Both the position numbers and the translations under genes were made by a program. From positions 1 to 39,036 of the forward strand of contig CANKVM010000016.1 in the NCBI GenBank assembly GCA_947487175.1: a DNA stretch of 39,036 nt. Reading direction: 5' to 3'. Shown here one piece after another: positions 18,086 to 29,696 of the stretch. The notes below the pieces were generated by a model, which worked only from the letters and a program-made list of their open reading frames with translations, had not been told where the DNA came from and ran no database searches. The number at the start of each line of letters is the position of its first letter. The stretch's first letter is position 1. Source of the DNA: Flavobacteriales bacterium (lineage in GTDB: Bacteria > Bacteroidota > Bacteroidia > NS11-12g > UBA955).

Positions 18086-19423
18086 ATGTTTAAGAAAATT
18101 CTAATCGCGAATCGCGGTGAAATTGCATTGCGAATTATTCGTACTTGCAAAGAAATGGGCATTAAAACAGTTGCGGTTTATTCTACAGCCGACAAAGAAA
18201 GTTTACATGTACGTTTTGCAGATGAAGCAGTTTGTATTGGTCCGCCACAAAGTAGAGATAGCTATTTAAATATTCCTAGAATATTGGCTGCTGCTGAGGT
18301 TACCAATGCCGATGCAATTCACCCTGGATATGGTTTTTTGTCTGAAAATAGTCGTTTTAGCGCTATTTGTCGCGATCATGGTATCAAATTTATTGGAGCT
18401 ACTCCAGAACAAATTGACCAAATGGGCGACAAAAGCAATGCCAAAGACACGATGAAAAAGGCAGGTGTTCCCTGTATTCCAGGTTCTGAGGGATTGTTAG
18501 AGAGCGTTGAACAAGCAATCACAATTGCCAATGAAATCGGCTATCCTGCAATTATGAAAGCTACTGCCGGTGGCGGTGGTAGAGGTATGCGTATCGTTTG
18601 GAAAGACGAAGAAGTAGAACCGGCTTGGAATAGTGCAAAACAAGAAGCGGGTGCAGCCTTTGGAAACGATGGTTTGTACATGGAAAAATACATAGAAGAC
18701 CCACGTCATATTGAAATCCAAATTGCCGGTGACCAATATGGAAAAGTTTGCCATTTGTCTGAACGTGATTGTTCAATCCAACGCCGTCATCAAAAGTTGT
18801 TGGAAGAAACACCGTCACCATTTATGACACCAGAATTAAGGGAAAAGATGGGTACAGCCGCAAAAGCTGCAGCTCAAATTATCAATTATGAGGGAGTTGG
18901 AACGGTTGAATTCTTGGTTGATAAACACAGAGAATTTTACTTCATGGAAATGAATACACGTATTCAAGTTGAACACCCTGTTACAGAAGAGGTAATTAAT
19001 TACGATCTTGTAAAAGAGCAAATTTTAATTGCTGCGGGTGTGCCAATTTCAGGTAAAGATTATTTACCGACGAAGGCTGCAATTGAGTGCCGTATCAATG
19101 CTGAAGATATTTACAATAATTTTAGGCCTAGTCCAGGTAAAATTTCAGTATTGCACAAACCAGGTGGACATGGCGTTAGGGTTGATTCACATATTTATGC
19201 AGGATATACCATTCCTCCATATTACGATTCAATGATTGCTAAATTGATCGTTTCTGCACAAACCAGAGAAGAAGCCATCGTTAAAATGGAACGTGCATTG
19301 AGCGAGTTTGTGATTGAAGGAATTCATACTACCATTCCATTGCACCAACAATTGATGAAAAATGCTGATTTTCGTGCGGGTAACTTCACAACTGCATTTA
19401 TGAATACATTTGAAATTCAATAA
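18086..19423 (+). CDS. accC: Acetyl-CoA carboxylase biotin carboxylase subunit
   Basis: [86 protein letters not shown]. Confidence 0.97.
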   Translation: MFKKILIANRGEIALRIIRTCKEMGIKTVAVYSTADKESLHVRFADEAVCIGPPQSRDSYLNIPRILAAAEVTNADAIHPGYGFLSENSRFSAICRDHGIKFIGATPEQIDQMGDKSNAKDTMKKAGVPCIPGSEGLLESVEQAITIANEIGYPAIMKATAGGGGRGMRIVWKDEEVEPAWNSAKQEAGAAFGNDGLYMEKYIEDPRHIEIQIAGDQYGKVCHLSERDCSIQRRHQKLLEETPSPFMTPELREKMGTAAKAAAQIINYEGVGTVEFLVDKHREFYFMEMNTRIQVEHPVTEEVINYDLVKEQILIAAGVPISGKDYLPTKAAIECRINAEDIYNNFRPSPGKISVLHKPGGHGVRVDSHIYAGYTIPPYYDSMIAKLIVSAQTREEAIVKMERALSEFVIEGIHTTIPLHQQLMKNADFRAGNFTTAFMNTFEIQ

Positions 19424-19440
19424 TTGTTACTATACAATAT

Positions 19441-19475
19441 AAACAAAAATGGCGCCAACGGCGCCTTTTTTGTTT
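19441..19475 (+). terminator. Intrinsic terminator of accC
   Basis: aaacaaaaatggcgccaacggcgccttttttgttt; extended symmetrical stem, possibly bidirectional. Confidence 0.8.
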
Positions 19476-19487
19476 ATATTTAATTCC

Positions 19488-19901
19488 TCACTTAAACTTC
19501 ACCCCATGGGCTCGAAATTTGGTAGAAATTAACATTTCCATTCCTATCGCGCTGTCTTTTGTTTCGCTTGTAGCTTTTGCAGTATCTCTATAAAAATGAC
19601 CAACTGCATATAAATCTTTATGATTGATATTTTTAGGCACTGTAAACTCATCGTTGAAGTCAACAGTCAATGTAGAATCCCCAAGTTCATATGCAAACCA
19701 ACAACCTTCTGATTGACATACATCAACCACCTTGCCATAAACCACTTGTTCAGTTGCTTTTCCGTCTTTAGTAAAGGTTGTAAGCGCATCTTTTACTGAA
19801 ATAGCTGATTGGGTTTCAACTGTTTTCCCAATATGATTTGAAGTATCTGTGCATGCAAAAAGAAGGGCTGCCGCTGTTAAAGAGAAAATGATTTTATACA
19901 T
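19488..19901 (-). CDS. DUF4920-like lipoprotein
   Basis: Lipobox LLFACTD; GKVVDVCQSEGCWFAYEL...GHFYRDTAKAT typical of DUF4920. Confidence 0.75.
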   Translation of the reverse strand: MYKIIFSLTAAALLFACTDTSNHIGKTVETQSAISVKDALTTFTKDGKATEQVVYGKVVDVCQSEGCWFAYELGDSTLTVDFNDEFTVPKNINHKDLYAVGHFYRDTAKATSETKDSAIGMEMLISTKFRAHGVKFK

Positions 19902-19916
19902 GGTTCAAATTTACGT

Positions 19917-21167
19917 TTATTTTTTTTCTTTTTTACCCATTAATCCCAAATCTTCATCGTATGCATACATCAAATAAGGAGCTCTTTTGTTTAGAAATAA
20001 TTTCAAACCCGGTTCCCAAGTTTTTCTTATTTCAACAGCCGATTTTCCCTCAATAATTTGAGAACGAATGGATTCAGTGCCTGTTAATTTATCGAAAAAC
20101 GAGTTGAAAAATTTACTTTTATCGGGGCAATCTTTATATAACAATACCAACCAATCGAGGTAAATATGCTTGTAAGTAACAATATAGTCATTGGCAAAAT
20201 CTGTAAGTAGAAAACCTCTGCAATTTTGGTTTAGATAAGGTGGATTAACTGCTTTCCCGGGAATATTAACGGGAGTAAATTGATAGTTACCCATTTTTAA
20301 CCAAGGTGCACCAAAACATTCGAATGGTTTTTCAGTGCCACGACCCATAGATATTTGAGTTCCCTCAAATAAACCCAATGAAGAATATAAAATGATAGAA
20401 GTTGGATTTGGTAAATTCGGAGATGGAGCAACTGGCAATGGGTAAAACAAATTGTGAAAATAATTCTGAATTGGTATTACTTCGAGCTTACAGGTTAAAT
20501 TCTTAGGTAACCAATGTTCACCATTAATCATTTTGGCTAATTCGCCCAATGTCATGCCGTGAACCAAAGGAATTGGGTGCATTCCTACCATGCTTTTGAA
20601 TTTCTCTTCCAAAATTGGACCATCCACATAATAACCATTCGGATTTGGACGATCAAAAACAATCAATTGTTTGTTGTTTTCAGCGCAGGCTTCCATCACA
20701 TAATGTAAAGTGGTTAAATAAGTGTAAAATCTAACCCCAACATCTTGAATATCAAATATAACCACATCTATATTTTTCAAATCTTGCTTTGAAGGTTTTA
20801 TATTTTTTCCATATAGGGAAACGATGGGAATATTTGTTTTAGGGTCTACCGAATTGTTAATATGGTCGCCATTGGCTGCCTCTCCACGAAAACCATGCTC
20901 AGGAGCAAATATTTTTTTAATGTTTATTTTGAGGGAAAATAAACTGTCAACCAAATGGGTATGCCCAATAATTGAAGTGGGGTTGGCAACAATTGCAACT
21001 TTTTTGCCTTTCAGTTTATTCAGGTATAAATGAGTTTGTTCTGCACCTGTTATTATTTCGGCATTGAGAGAATTAGAAATAAAAAGTATAAAAATTGCAG
21101 CAATACATCGAAATCTACACGTTTCCGACTTAATTTTGAAGATAATGTTTAACTGGCCTTTTTTCAT
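19917..21167 (-). CDS. DUF1343 domain protein (NamZ-like exo-beta-N-acetylmuramidase family)
   Basis: KVAIVANPTSIIGHTHLVDSL, FAPEHGFRGEAANG, VVIFDIQDVGVRFYTYLTTLHYVMEA, FDRPNPNGYYVDGPIL, LVHGMTLGELAKMINGE, PSPNLPNPTSIILYSSLGLFEGTQISMGRGTEKPFECFGAP. Start set to ATG AAA AAA GGC at 21167. Confidence 0.85.
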   Translation of the reverse strand: MKKGQLNIIFKIKSETCRFRCIAAIFILFISNSLNAEIITGAEQTHLYLNKLKGKKVAIVANPTSIIGHTHLVDSLFSLKINIKKIFAPEHGFRGEAANGDHINNSVDPKTNIPIVSLYGKNIKPSKQDLKNIDVVIFDIQDVGVRFYTYLTTLHYVMEACAENNKQLIVFDRPNPNGYYVDGPILEEKFKSMVGMHPIPLVHGMTLGELAKMINGEHWLPKNLTCKLEVIPIQNYFHNLFYPLPVAPSPNLPNPTSIILYSSLGLFEGTQISMGRGTEKPFECFGAPWLKMGNYQFTPVNIPGKAVNPPYLNQNCRGFLLTDFANDYIVTYKHIYLDWLVLLYKDCPDKSKFFNSFFDKLTGTESIRSQIIEGKSAVEIRKTWEPGLKLFLNKRAPYLMYAYDEDLGLMGKKEKK

Positions 21168-22371
21168 AGCAAAAAGATTCATTACAAAGGAACAACAAAG
21201 CAAGTCAAAAAGTGTCTTTTTTTTGGCAATTTTATCTGTTTCTTTGAGTGTTGCAGTAATTGTTATTGCATTTGCTACTGTGAGGGGCTTCAGAGATGAA
21301 ATAAAACATAAAATTTCGATGGTTCACGGCGATTTAGTGATCGACGCCGCGGTGAATGTTGAAAATAGTGAACCGGTTCCTTTAAACGATTCATTAATTC
21401 CCAATTTGCAGAAAATTCTAAAATTAGCGGGAGTTGATAGGGTTTTGTTCTCATCGAGTAAAGCAAGTATTATAAAATCTGATGAAGAAATAGAAGGAAT
21501 CATAGCAAAGGGGATTCTAAATACCCAACTAAAAAAATATTTAGGAGAATTTGCCATAGAATCGGTTGTTCCAATTGATGAACATTGGGTTGCAATTTCT
21601 AAAACTTTAGCAAAGCGATTGAATGTGGGCTTGAACGACAATTTAAAGTTGGTGTTTTTTGTTCAGGATTCAACGGGTAATACCAGACCAAGAGCAAGGA
21701 AATTAACCATTACTACATTATTTGAAACTGGTGTAGATAAGGTTGATGCAAATATGGTGTTGCTTGACGAGAGTATCGTTACTCGCATGATGCCTGAAAA
21801 TTATTCCATTACACAACTAGAAATCTGGGTTAAACCGGGAAAAAACATTACCGAAATAAAGAAATCAATTCAAAATATGATTGATATAAAATCGGTTCGG
21901 GTGAATTCTGCGGAAGAATTCAACAGGCAGATTTTTGATTGGCTTTCTATTTTAGATTTAAATGTGATTATCTTGTTATGTTTAATTACCATTGTGGCAA
22001 TTACAGCCACTTGTACAACTTTACTCATCTTAATGACAGAACGTACAGCATTCATTGGTTTGATGCAGTCTATGGGGGCTAGATATGCCGATATTCAGAA
22101 AATTTTCATCTATCAAGCATCTATAATTGCCATAACAGGTATTTTGATTGGTAATTTTATTGCCATTGGTTTATGTGTATTACAAAATCATTTTAAGTGG
22201 TTAACATTAAATCAAGAGGTCTATTTTATTAAATATGTTGCTATGAAAATTAATGTATTGGAAGTGTTGACAGTTGACGTCTTTTCCATTGCGCTAATCT
22301 ATTTGTCGCTGTATATTCCAGCTCGATACATAAAGAAAATCCACCCAATTATTGCATTGAAATTCAAATAA
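21145..22371 (+). CDS. FtsX-like / LolC-LolE-type ABC permease
   Basis: MFNWPFFIAKRFITKEQQSKSKSVFFLAILSVSLSVAVIVIAFATVRGFRDEIKHKI; C-terminal FtsX-like TMs (LLILMTERTAFIGLMQSMGARYADIQKIFIYQASIIAITGILIG). Confidence 0.88.
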   Translation: MFNWPFFIAKRFITKEQQSKSKSVFFLAILSVSLSVAVIVIAFATVRGFRDEIKHKISMVHGDLVIDAAVNVENSEPVPLNDSLIPNLQKILKLAGVDRVLFSSSKASIIKSDEEIEGIIAKGILNTQLKKYLGEFAIESVVPIDEHWVAISKTLAKRLNVGLNDNLKLVFFVQDSTGNTRPRARKLTITTLFETGVDKVDANMVLLDESIVTRMMPENYSITQLEIWVKPGKNITEIKKSIQNMIDIKSVRVNSAEEFNRQIFDWLSILDLNVIILLCLITIVAITATCTTLLILMTERTAFIGLMQSMGARYADIQKIFIYQASIIAITGILIGNFIAIGLCVLQNHFKWLTLNQEVYFIKYVAMKINVLEVLTVDVFSIALIYLSLYIPARYIKKIHPIIALKFK

Positions 22372-22393
22372 TTTGAAGTTTTAGATTTATTAT

Positions 22394-22431
22394 ACAACAA
22401 AAAAGCCACCTTGCGGTGGCTTTTTTGTTGT
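22394..22431. terminator. Bidirectional intrinsic terminator between permease gene and gyrB
   Basis: acaacaaaaaagccaccttgcggtggcttttttgttgt, perfect long stem between convergent genes. Confidence 0.88.
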
Positions 22432-22447
22432 GATTATTGCAAATCAA

Positions 22448-24400
<1,953 letters not shown>

Positions 24401-24505
24401 CTACAGTTGTGTAAATTAATATTTGGTAAATTTACTAATAATTTACAACCTTAAGAATAAACTTAAGGTGTAATTTTCCACATAATAACAACGTTTTTTT
24501 AACGA

Positions 24506-25942
24506 TTAAGAAATTATAGATTGAATTGTACCCAATACCCTAAAATATTCAGTAAGAGAAATCATATATTTACCAAATTGTTCAATGGTTTTTAGCTTTG
24601 CTTCAAGATATCTGGTTTCACGAGAATTTAATAGAAAAATTGTACCATCACCACTTTCGAATTTTTTAATTTCCATTTGGTATAATTTGTAATATCCTGT
24701 CTCTACATTTTTAAGCATATCTAAAATTTCTTTATATGCCAAAGTTTGTTTTTTCAAGGCAAGTAATTTTGTGTCTATTTCCCTTTGTTTTAAAGTTGTT
24801 TCAAATTCATTTTCTAACAACTTTAATTTTGCAGTTTTCAATTCTCCCCTAGAAGATCTAAAATATAATGGCGCAGAAAAAGATAAACCCAATCTATGGT
24901 TATTTGCCAAATTTGTTGATGAATATTGCGACAAATCTGTGGTTAAATACTGATATTTCAAATCAAACTTGGGCAATACATAACTTTGTTTTAGTTTGAT
25001 GTCGAGTTTAAGTGAGTTTGATTTTTGAATATAAAATTGCAAATCAGGTTGAAACAAAATCAAACTATCTGTATTCCCATTTTGCAAGATGAATTTACTT
25101 TCAAGAATCTCAAAAAATTTATTCGACGGCAGAATATTAGATTTAATTGCCATAGGAGTAAAATCAATTACACGGTTGTTTTTTACCGAATTCCATAAAT
25201 GAGCTGAGAACAGTATTTTAGTTTTTTCCGAAAATATTGAGATTTCTTTTTGTTTGGTTACGAATTGATTCAATTGAACAGATGTTTCAAGTGTGTCAAA
25301 TCCACTGCAACCACCTGCTGAAAACAATTTGCGAATTGCAATTTGTCTATCATTAGATAGGGCTATCGATGAATTTAATATGTTCTTTTGCTCTTCAAAA
25401 ACATACCATGAAATATATTGACTCCAAATATTTAGATGTAAATTTTGAATCATTTGCCGTTGAACAATATCAGATTGTACTTGAAATACTTTGGCTTGTT
25501 TAAATGCAGTTCTTCTTTGATCAGTGATTAAATTTCTTAATGCAGATAATTCGAAACCCACATAAGACAATCCCGAATTCCCAGTTGTTGATTCCGGATT
25601 AATAAAATCTCCAGAATTGTTTTCATATCCAATTATAGGTGTAATGGGTGATTTCGTATTGAAATCTACCTCTAAAAATTGATTTTGATAATACGTTTTG
25701 TTATCGAAGGACTTTTGTTTTATATCGTAATTAATTAATGGATCAAAATTTCCGGACGCTTTTTGCTGGTTGGCTTTTGCATATTGTGCCTGTAAAAACG
25801 AAGAATAAGTGATAGGGTGATGTTTGTTAATATTATCTAAAACATCATGAATGGTTAAATAATAAAAGGTATCGATTTTTTGTGCCGATAAAGAAAGTAT
25901 GAATAATTGAGAAACTAAAATCCCGAAAAACTTTAAACGCAT
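24506..25942 (-). CDS. TolC family outer membrane efflux protein
   Basis: Signal peptide; helical TolC-like repeats (SFLQAQYAKANQQKASGNFDP..., GLSFSAPLYFRSSRGELKTAKLKLLENEFETTLKQREIDTKLLALKKQ). Confidence 0.82.
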   Translation of the reverse strand: MRLKFFGILVSQLFILSLSAQKIDTFYYLTIHDVLDNINKHHPITYSSFLQAQYAKANQQKASGNFDPLINYDIKQKSFDNKTYYQNQFLEVDFNTKSPITPIIGYENNSGDFINPESTTGNSGLSYVGFELSALRNLITDQRRTAFKQAKVFQVQSDIVQRQMIQNLHLNIWSQYISWYVFEEQKNILNSSIALSNDRQIAIRKLFSAGGCSGFDTLETSVQLNQFVTKQKEISIFSEKTKILFSAHLWNSVKNNRVIDFTPMAIKSNILPSNKFFEILESKFILQNGNTDSLILFQPDLQFYIQKSNSLKLDIKLKQSYVLPKFDLKYQYLTTDLSQYSSTNLANNHRLGLSFSAPLYFRSSRGELKTAKLKLLENEFETTLKQREIDTKLLALKKQTLAYKEILDMLKNVETGYYKLYQMEIKKFESGDGTIFLLNSRETRYLEAKLKTIEQFGKYMISLTEYFRVLGTIQSIIS

Positions 25943-25949
25943 ATTTGAA

Positions 25950-27248
25950 TTATTGCTTTTTATTTGTGATTATTGGTTTGTAATAATCTGGCGAAAATCC
26001 ACACAAGGTTCTCCATATTTCATACCAAATAGGAACTTTTTTCAACAACAAATATCCGTTTGCTCCAACACCAATACGAAGTTCTGTTGGCCAAGGTTTA
26101 ATTTGGCTTTTTGGTTTTACCAGAATTCTATATTTGCCATTTTCATTTGGTACAGAATTAATTGCATAAACCTCGCCAGGAAATGTTCCGTATGTTAAAT
26201 TAGGCCACCCTGAAAACACCATTGTAGGCCAACCGTCAAAAATAAATTGAACATGGTTACCTACAGAAATTAATGGCATATCAACTGGGTCAATAAATAG
26301 TTCTACGATGTGATGCAAAGAGTTGGGAATAATTTTGCAAATAGTTTGACCTTCCTTAATAGTTTCACCAATTCCATTTAATTTAGTTTCGGTGATAAAC
26401 CCTGATTGAGGCGCAGTGATGGTATAAAAACCATTTCTAATAATATAATTTGAATAGGTGTTTCTTAATTTGGAAACTTCACTTTCAGTTTCCATTTGGC
26501 CCGAAATTGCAGAATATCTTTCACTTTCACTTTTTGATAACTTTTCACCGTATTCTGCACTCACATTCTGTAATTCAATTTTAATATTGTCAAGGGCTAT
26601 TCTGGTTTGTCTGATTTTAGATTCGATAACCATCAATTTAGAAATAGACTCTTGTAATTTGTTTTTCCTATTTTCAACATCAAATTGACTTTTTATGTGC
26701 TGCGTATACAGAATACTGTCTCGTTCAAATTGCTGCTTGGAGATCTTTGCATTTGTTTTTGCAGATTCTAATTCTGCATAATCGGCCTGTAATTTTAATT
26801 GCTCTTGGTCAAGTTTATTCTTGAGTTTATTGTAATTTAGTTCCTGACTAATTTCTAATTGTTTAATTTGATTATTAATTGCATTAATTTTTGAACTGTA
26901 TGATAGTATAGAGTTTTCTTTTGCTTTTAACTGTATATCAGTTTGTTGCAAGAGTTCGGGATTTAGATATTCGCCTTTAATTTCTGTAATAACCGCAATT
27001 GTATCACCGGATTGAACAAAGTCGCCTTCATTAATATGCCATTTAACCAATTTTCCTGCTATAACAGATTGAATTTCTTGAGGTCTTTCATTTGTGCCAA
27101 ATGATGTAACCTTGCCCTTTGATTGAACACTCTGTGTCCATGGCAAAAATAAAAACACAATAATAATTATAAAAATTACAAGTATGAGTTTTCCAAACCT
27201 ATTGTTTGTCCATTTACTATCTCTGGTTAAGAATTCTAATTGGTTCAT
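25950..27248 (-). CDS. HlyD family periplasmic adaptor (membrane fusion protein)
   Basis: N-terminal TM, biotinyl-lipoyl-like VIAGKLVKWHINEGDFVQSGDTIAVI, long coiled coil, ITAPQSGFITETKLNGIGETIKEGQTICKIIP. Confidence 0.88.
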   Translation of the reverse strand: MNQLEFLTRDSKWTNNRFGKLILVIFIIIIVFLFLPWTQSVQSKGKVTSFGTNERPQEIQSVIAGKLVKWHINEGDFVQSGDTIAVITEIKGEYLNPELLQQTDIQLKAKENSILSYSSKINAINNQIKQLEISQELNYNKLKNKLDQEQLKLQADYAELESAKTNAKISKQQFERDSILYTQHIKSQFDVENRKNKLQESISKLMVIESKIRQTRIALDNIKIELQNVSAEYGEKLSKSESERYSAISGQMETESEVSKLRNTYSNYIIRNGFYTITAPQSGFITETKLNGIGETIKEGQTICKIIPNSLHHIVELFIDPVDMPLISVGNHVQFIFDGWPTMVFSGWPNLTYGTFPGEVYAINSVPNENGKYRILVKPKSQIKPWPTELRIGVGANGYLLLKKVPIWYEIWRTLCGFSPDYYKPIITNKKQ

Positions 27249-28231
27249 GATAATTCGTTGATTTCGTTTAGTTTTTCAACTGAAAGCCCAGAGTCATATA
27301 AATATTCAACAGTTAAAATCAACTTTTCAATGGCCTCTATCAAAGTAAAAACCAATATTTCTGAGGCAAGAAATTGTCCCAAACTAATATTTTGATTCAC
27401 GAGTAAGTAACTTCCAATAATTAACATGATTGCCGTTAATATAACCTTGATTCCAACACCAAGCCATGCTTGCCTTCTCAGTATGTTAAAATGATTATTT
27501 CTAGAAATAACATAACCTTCCAACGATTGATCAATTTTATCTGAATAAATTTCTAATTTTTCGTTTGCAAATTGTTGCAAGCCTTCTGCTGTTTTGAACT
27601 TGAAATAGCTTTCTGACCTTGCAGTATCAAAACCACGGTACCAAGTAAATTTCAAAGAAAAATAAACAACAAATCCAACTAAAAAGCCAAAAACAATGAA
27701 AAATGGATGGTAAAAGCACAAAAGAATCAATCCACAAATAGCTTGTAACAATTTCCCAGTAAAATCAGTAATCAACTTAGAAAAACTCTTTTGAAGTGTA
27801 ATTATATCCAAAAATTTCATTGAGGCGGAAACAACTGCCTCTTTATTCACATTGGAATATTCAGAAATTGCATTTTTAAAATTAATCGTATACCTAACAA
27901 ATAATTTCCTATGAAAACTATCTACTATACTCAATTGCGCAATTCTAGTTAACCCTAATAAAAACACAGCACCAGTAATTATAACAACCAATATGACCCA
28001 ACTGCTCGACAATCGTCCAGCCAATACAAATCCAATGATCGTTTGTATTCCTAAGGGAATCGTTAAGCTAATAATTCCGGCCAAAGCTGCATAAATGTAC
28101 AAATACTGAACACTTTTCTTTTCAAACTTAATAATTTGAAATAGGGTTTGCAAAACGAATTGTATTTTTTCTCTCGCTAACTCATTCTTTTCTTGAGTCT
28201 TTTTTTGGTTAGAGTTGTTGAAATATGACAT
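27245..28231 (-). CDS. ABC transporter transmembrane-domain protein lacking the nucleotide-binding domain
   Basis: Type I exporter-like TMD (IIKFEKKSVQYLYIYAALAGIISLTIPLGIQTIIGFVLAGR...SLGQFLASEILVFTLIEAIEKLILTVEYLYDSGLSVEKLNEI) ending just where an NBD would begin; stop overlaps the HlyD start as ATGA (27245-27248). Confidence 0.8.
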   Translation of the reverse strand: MSYFNNSNQKKTQEKNELAREKIQFVLQTLFQIIKFEKKSVQYLYIYAALAGIISLTIPLGIQTIIGFVLAGRLSSSWVILVVIITGAVFLLGLTRIAQLSIVDSFHRKLFVRYTINFKNAISEYSNVNKEAVVSASMKFLDIITLQKSFSKLITDFTGKLLQAICGLILLCFYHPFFIVFGFLVGFVVYFSLKFTWYRGFDTARSESYFKFKTAEGLQQFANEKLEIYSDKIDQSLEGYVISRNNHFNILRRQAWLGVGIKVILTAIMLIIGSYLLVNQNISLGQFLASEILVFTLIEAIEKLILTVEYLYDSGLSVEKLNEINELS

Positions 28232-28277
28232 TAAATATAATCTTTATAAATATAAACAAATATACTATCAAAAGGTT

Positions 28278-29696
28278 CTATTTCCCTCTACCTTGGATCA
28301 TAATTAACGCTGTATTAAACATGATTTTGATATCCAATCCCAAGGACATATTTTCTAAATATAAAATATCAAATTTCATTCTATCTATCATTTCTGATAC
28401 ATCTTCCGCATACCCATATTTAATTTGGCCCCAACTTGTAATCCCTGGTTTCACTCTGTGTAATCTTTTGTAAATTGGTGCTTTGGCAACTATTTGATCT
28501 ATGAAAAATTGTCTTTCAGGTCTCGGACCCACCAAACTCATTTGCCCTAAAAGCACATTCAAGAATTGTGGCAGTTCATCTAATCTGGTTTTTCTTAAGA
28601 AAATCCCCACATTGGTTCTTCGATCGTCATTATCACTACTTAATTGAGGACCAGAAGTCTCCGCGTTTGCGCGCATACTTCTAAATTTGATAATTTTAAA
28701 CGGAATTCCTCTTAACCCGATTCGATCTTGCAAAAAGAAAATAGGTCCTTTAGAATCTATTTTTACAAAAAATGCAATCAATAGCAAAATAGGAGATAGG
28801 CAAACCAAAGCAATGAATGCAATAAAAATATCCATTCCCCGTTTGATAAATTTTTGCCAGTATGGCATAACTTCAAAATCAACCTCAGCAAGCATGGTCC
28901 CTAAAATATTATTCATTTTTACCATCCCCAAAACCAAATTATATTCATTCGGTAGCATTTTTAAATGAATTTCTTCATTTTGTATAATATCAATAATTTG
29001 AGGGACATATTCAGATTCTTCAGGTTCATTACAAAGAATGATATCTTCAATGTCGTAATTTTTTATTAACTCCGGCAGAGAATTCCAATTTCCAATTACC
29101 GAAAGATTGGCGTTGTTTGAATCTACTGAATTTTGTTCGGTAATTTGAACCAATCCTTTGATATTAAATCCCTCCCAAACTTTTGCCGTTTCAAGGTCAG
29201 AAATAAGTTGTATGGCTTTGGGCCCGGTTCCAATCAGTAAAGTGTGATAGCCCCAATTTTTACTTCTGATTTTATGAATGGTATATGTTGAATTGATTAA
29301 CCTAAAAATTAAGGTTGTGAAAAAATGAAATCCAAATAAAACTGCAAGAGAACTATAATAATCATAATAATTAGATACACTATCGTCAAGAATTAAAGCG
29401 AAAAACAATATAATTACACCCAAGAGACTGTTTCCGAAAGTGTTTTCAAGTTCAACCAATCTAGATCTGCGTAAAATATGCTGATAATATCCGGACATAG
29501 CATATAGCATAATCCAAAATAATGGAATAATAATGAGTCCTGCGTATAGTTTTATATCTTGGTTAACCGGTATTGTATATCCATGTTTAACTGCTTCTAC
29601 ATAGTTTTTTCTGTATAAAAACAGAACCAACCAACTAAAAGAAGCCGCTAGCCAATCAAAAAATACATGCCAAAATATTCTGAATTTTTTACGCAT
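28278..29696 (-). CDS. Exopolysaccharide biosynthesis polyprenyl glycosylphosphotransferase (bacterial sugar transferase)
   Basis: Membrane N-terminus, then KRGMDIFIAFIALVCLSPILLLIAFFVKIDSKGPIFFLQDRIGLRGIPFKIIKFRSM, LRKTRLDELPQFLNVLLGQMSLVGPRPERQFF, VKPGITSWGQIKYGYAED. Confidence 0.93.
   Translation of the reverse strand: MRKKFRIFWHVFFDWLAASFSWLVLFLYRKNYVEAVKHGYTIPVNQDIKLYAGLIIIPLFWIMLYAMSGYYQHILRRSRLVELENTFGNSLLGVIILFFALILDDSVSNYYDYYSSLAVLFGFHFFTTLIFRLINSTYTIHKIRSKNWGYHTLLIGTGPKAIQLISDLETAKVWEGFNIKGLVQITEQNSVDSNNANLSVIGNWNSLPELIKNYDIEDIILCNEPEESEYVPQIIDIIQNEEIHLKMLPNEYNLVLGMVKMNNILGTMLAEVDFEVMPYWQKFIKRGMDIFIAFIALVCLSPILLLIAFFVKIDSKGPIFFLQDRIGLRGIPFKIIKFRSMRANAETSGPQLSSDNDDRRTNVGIFLRKTRLDELPQFLNVLLGQMSLVGPRPERQFFIDQIVAKAPIYKRLHRVKPGITSWGQIKYGYAEDVSEMIDRMKFDILYLENMSLGLDIKIMFNTALIMIQGRGK

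Noticed and set aside
21324-21641. 105-aa antisense ORF inside the FtsX-like permease gene
   Set aside because: Shadow ORF of the permease; no independent support.
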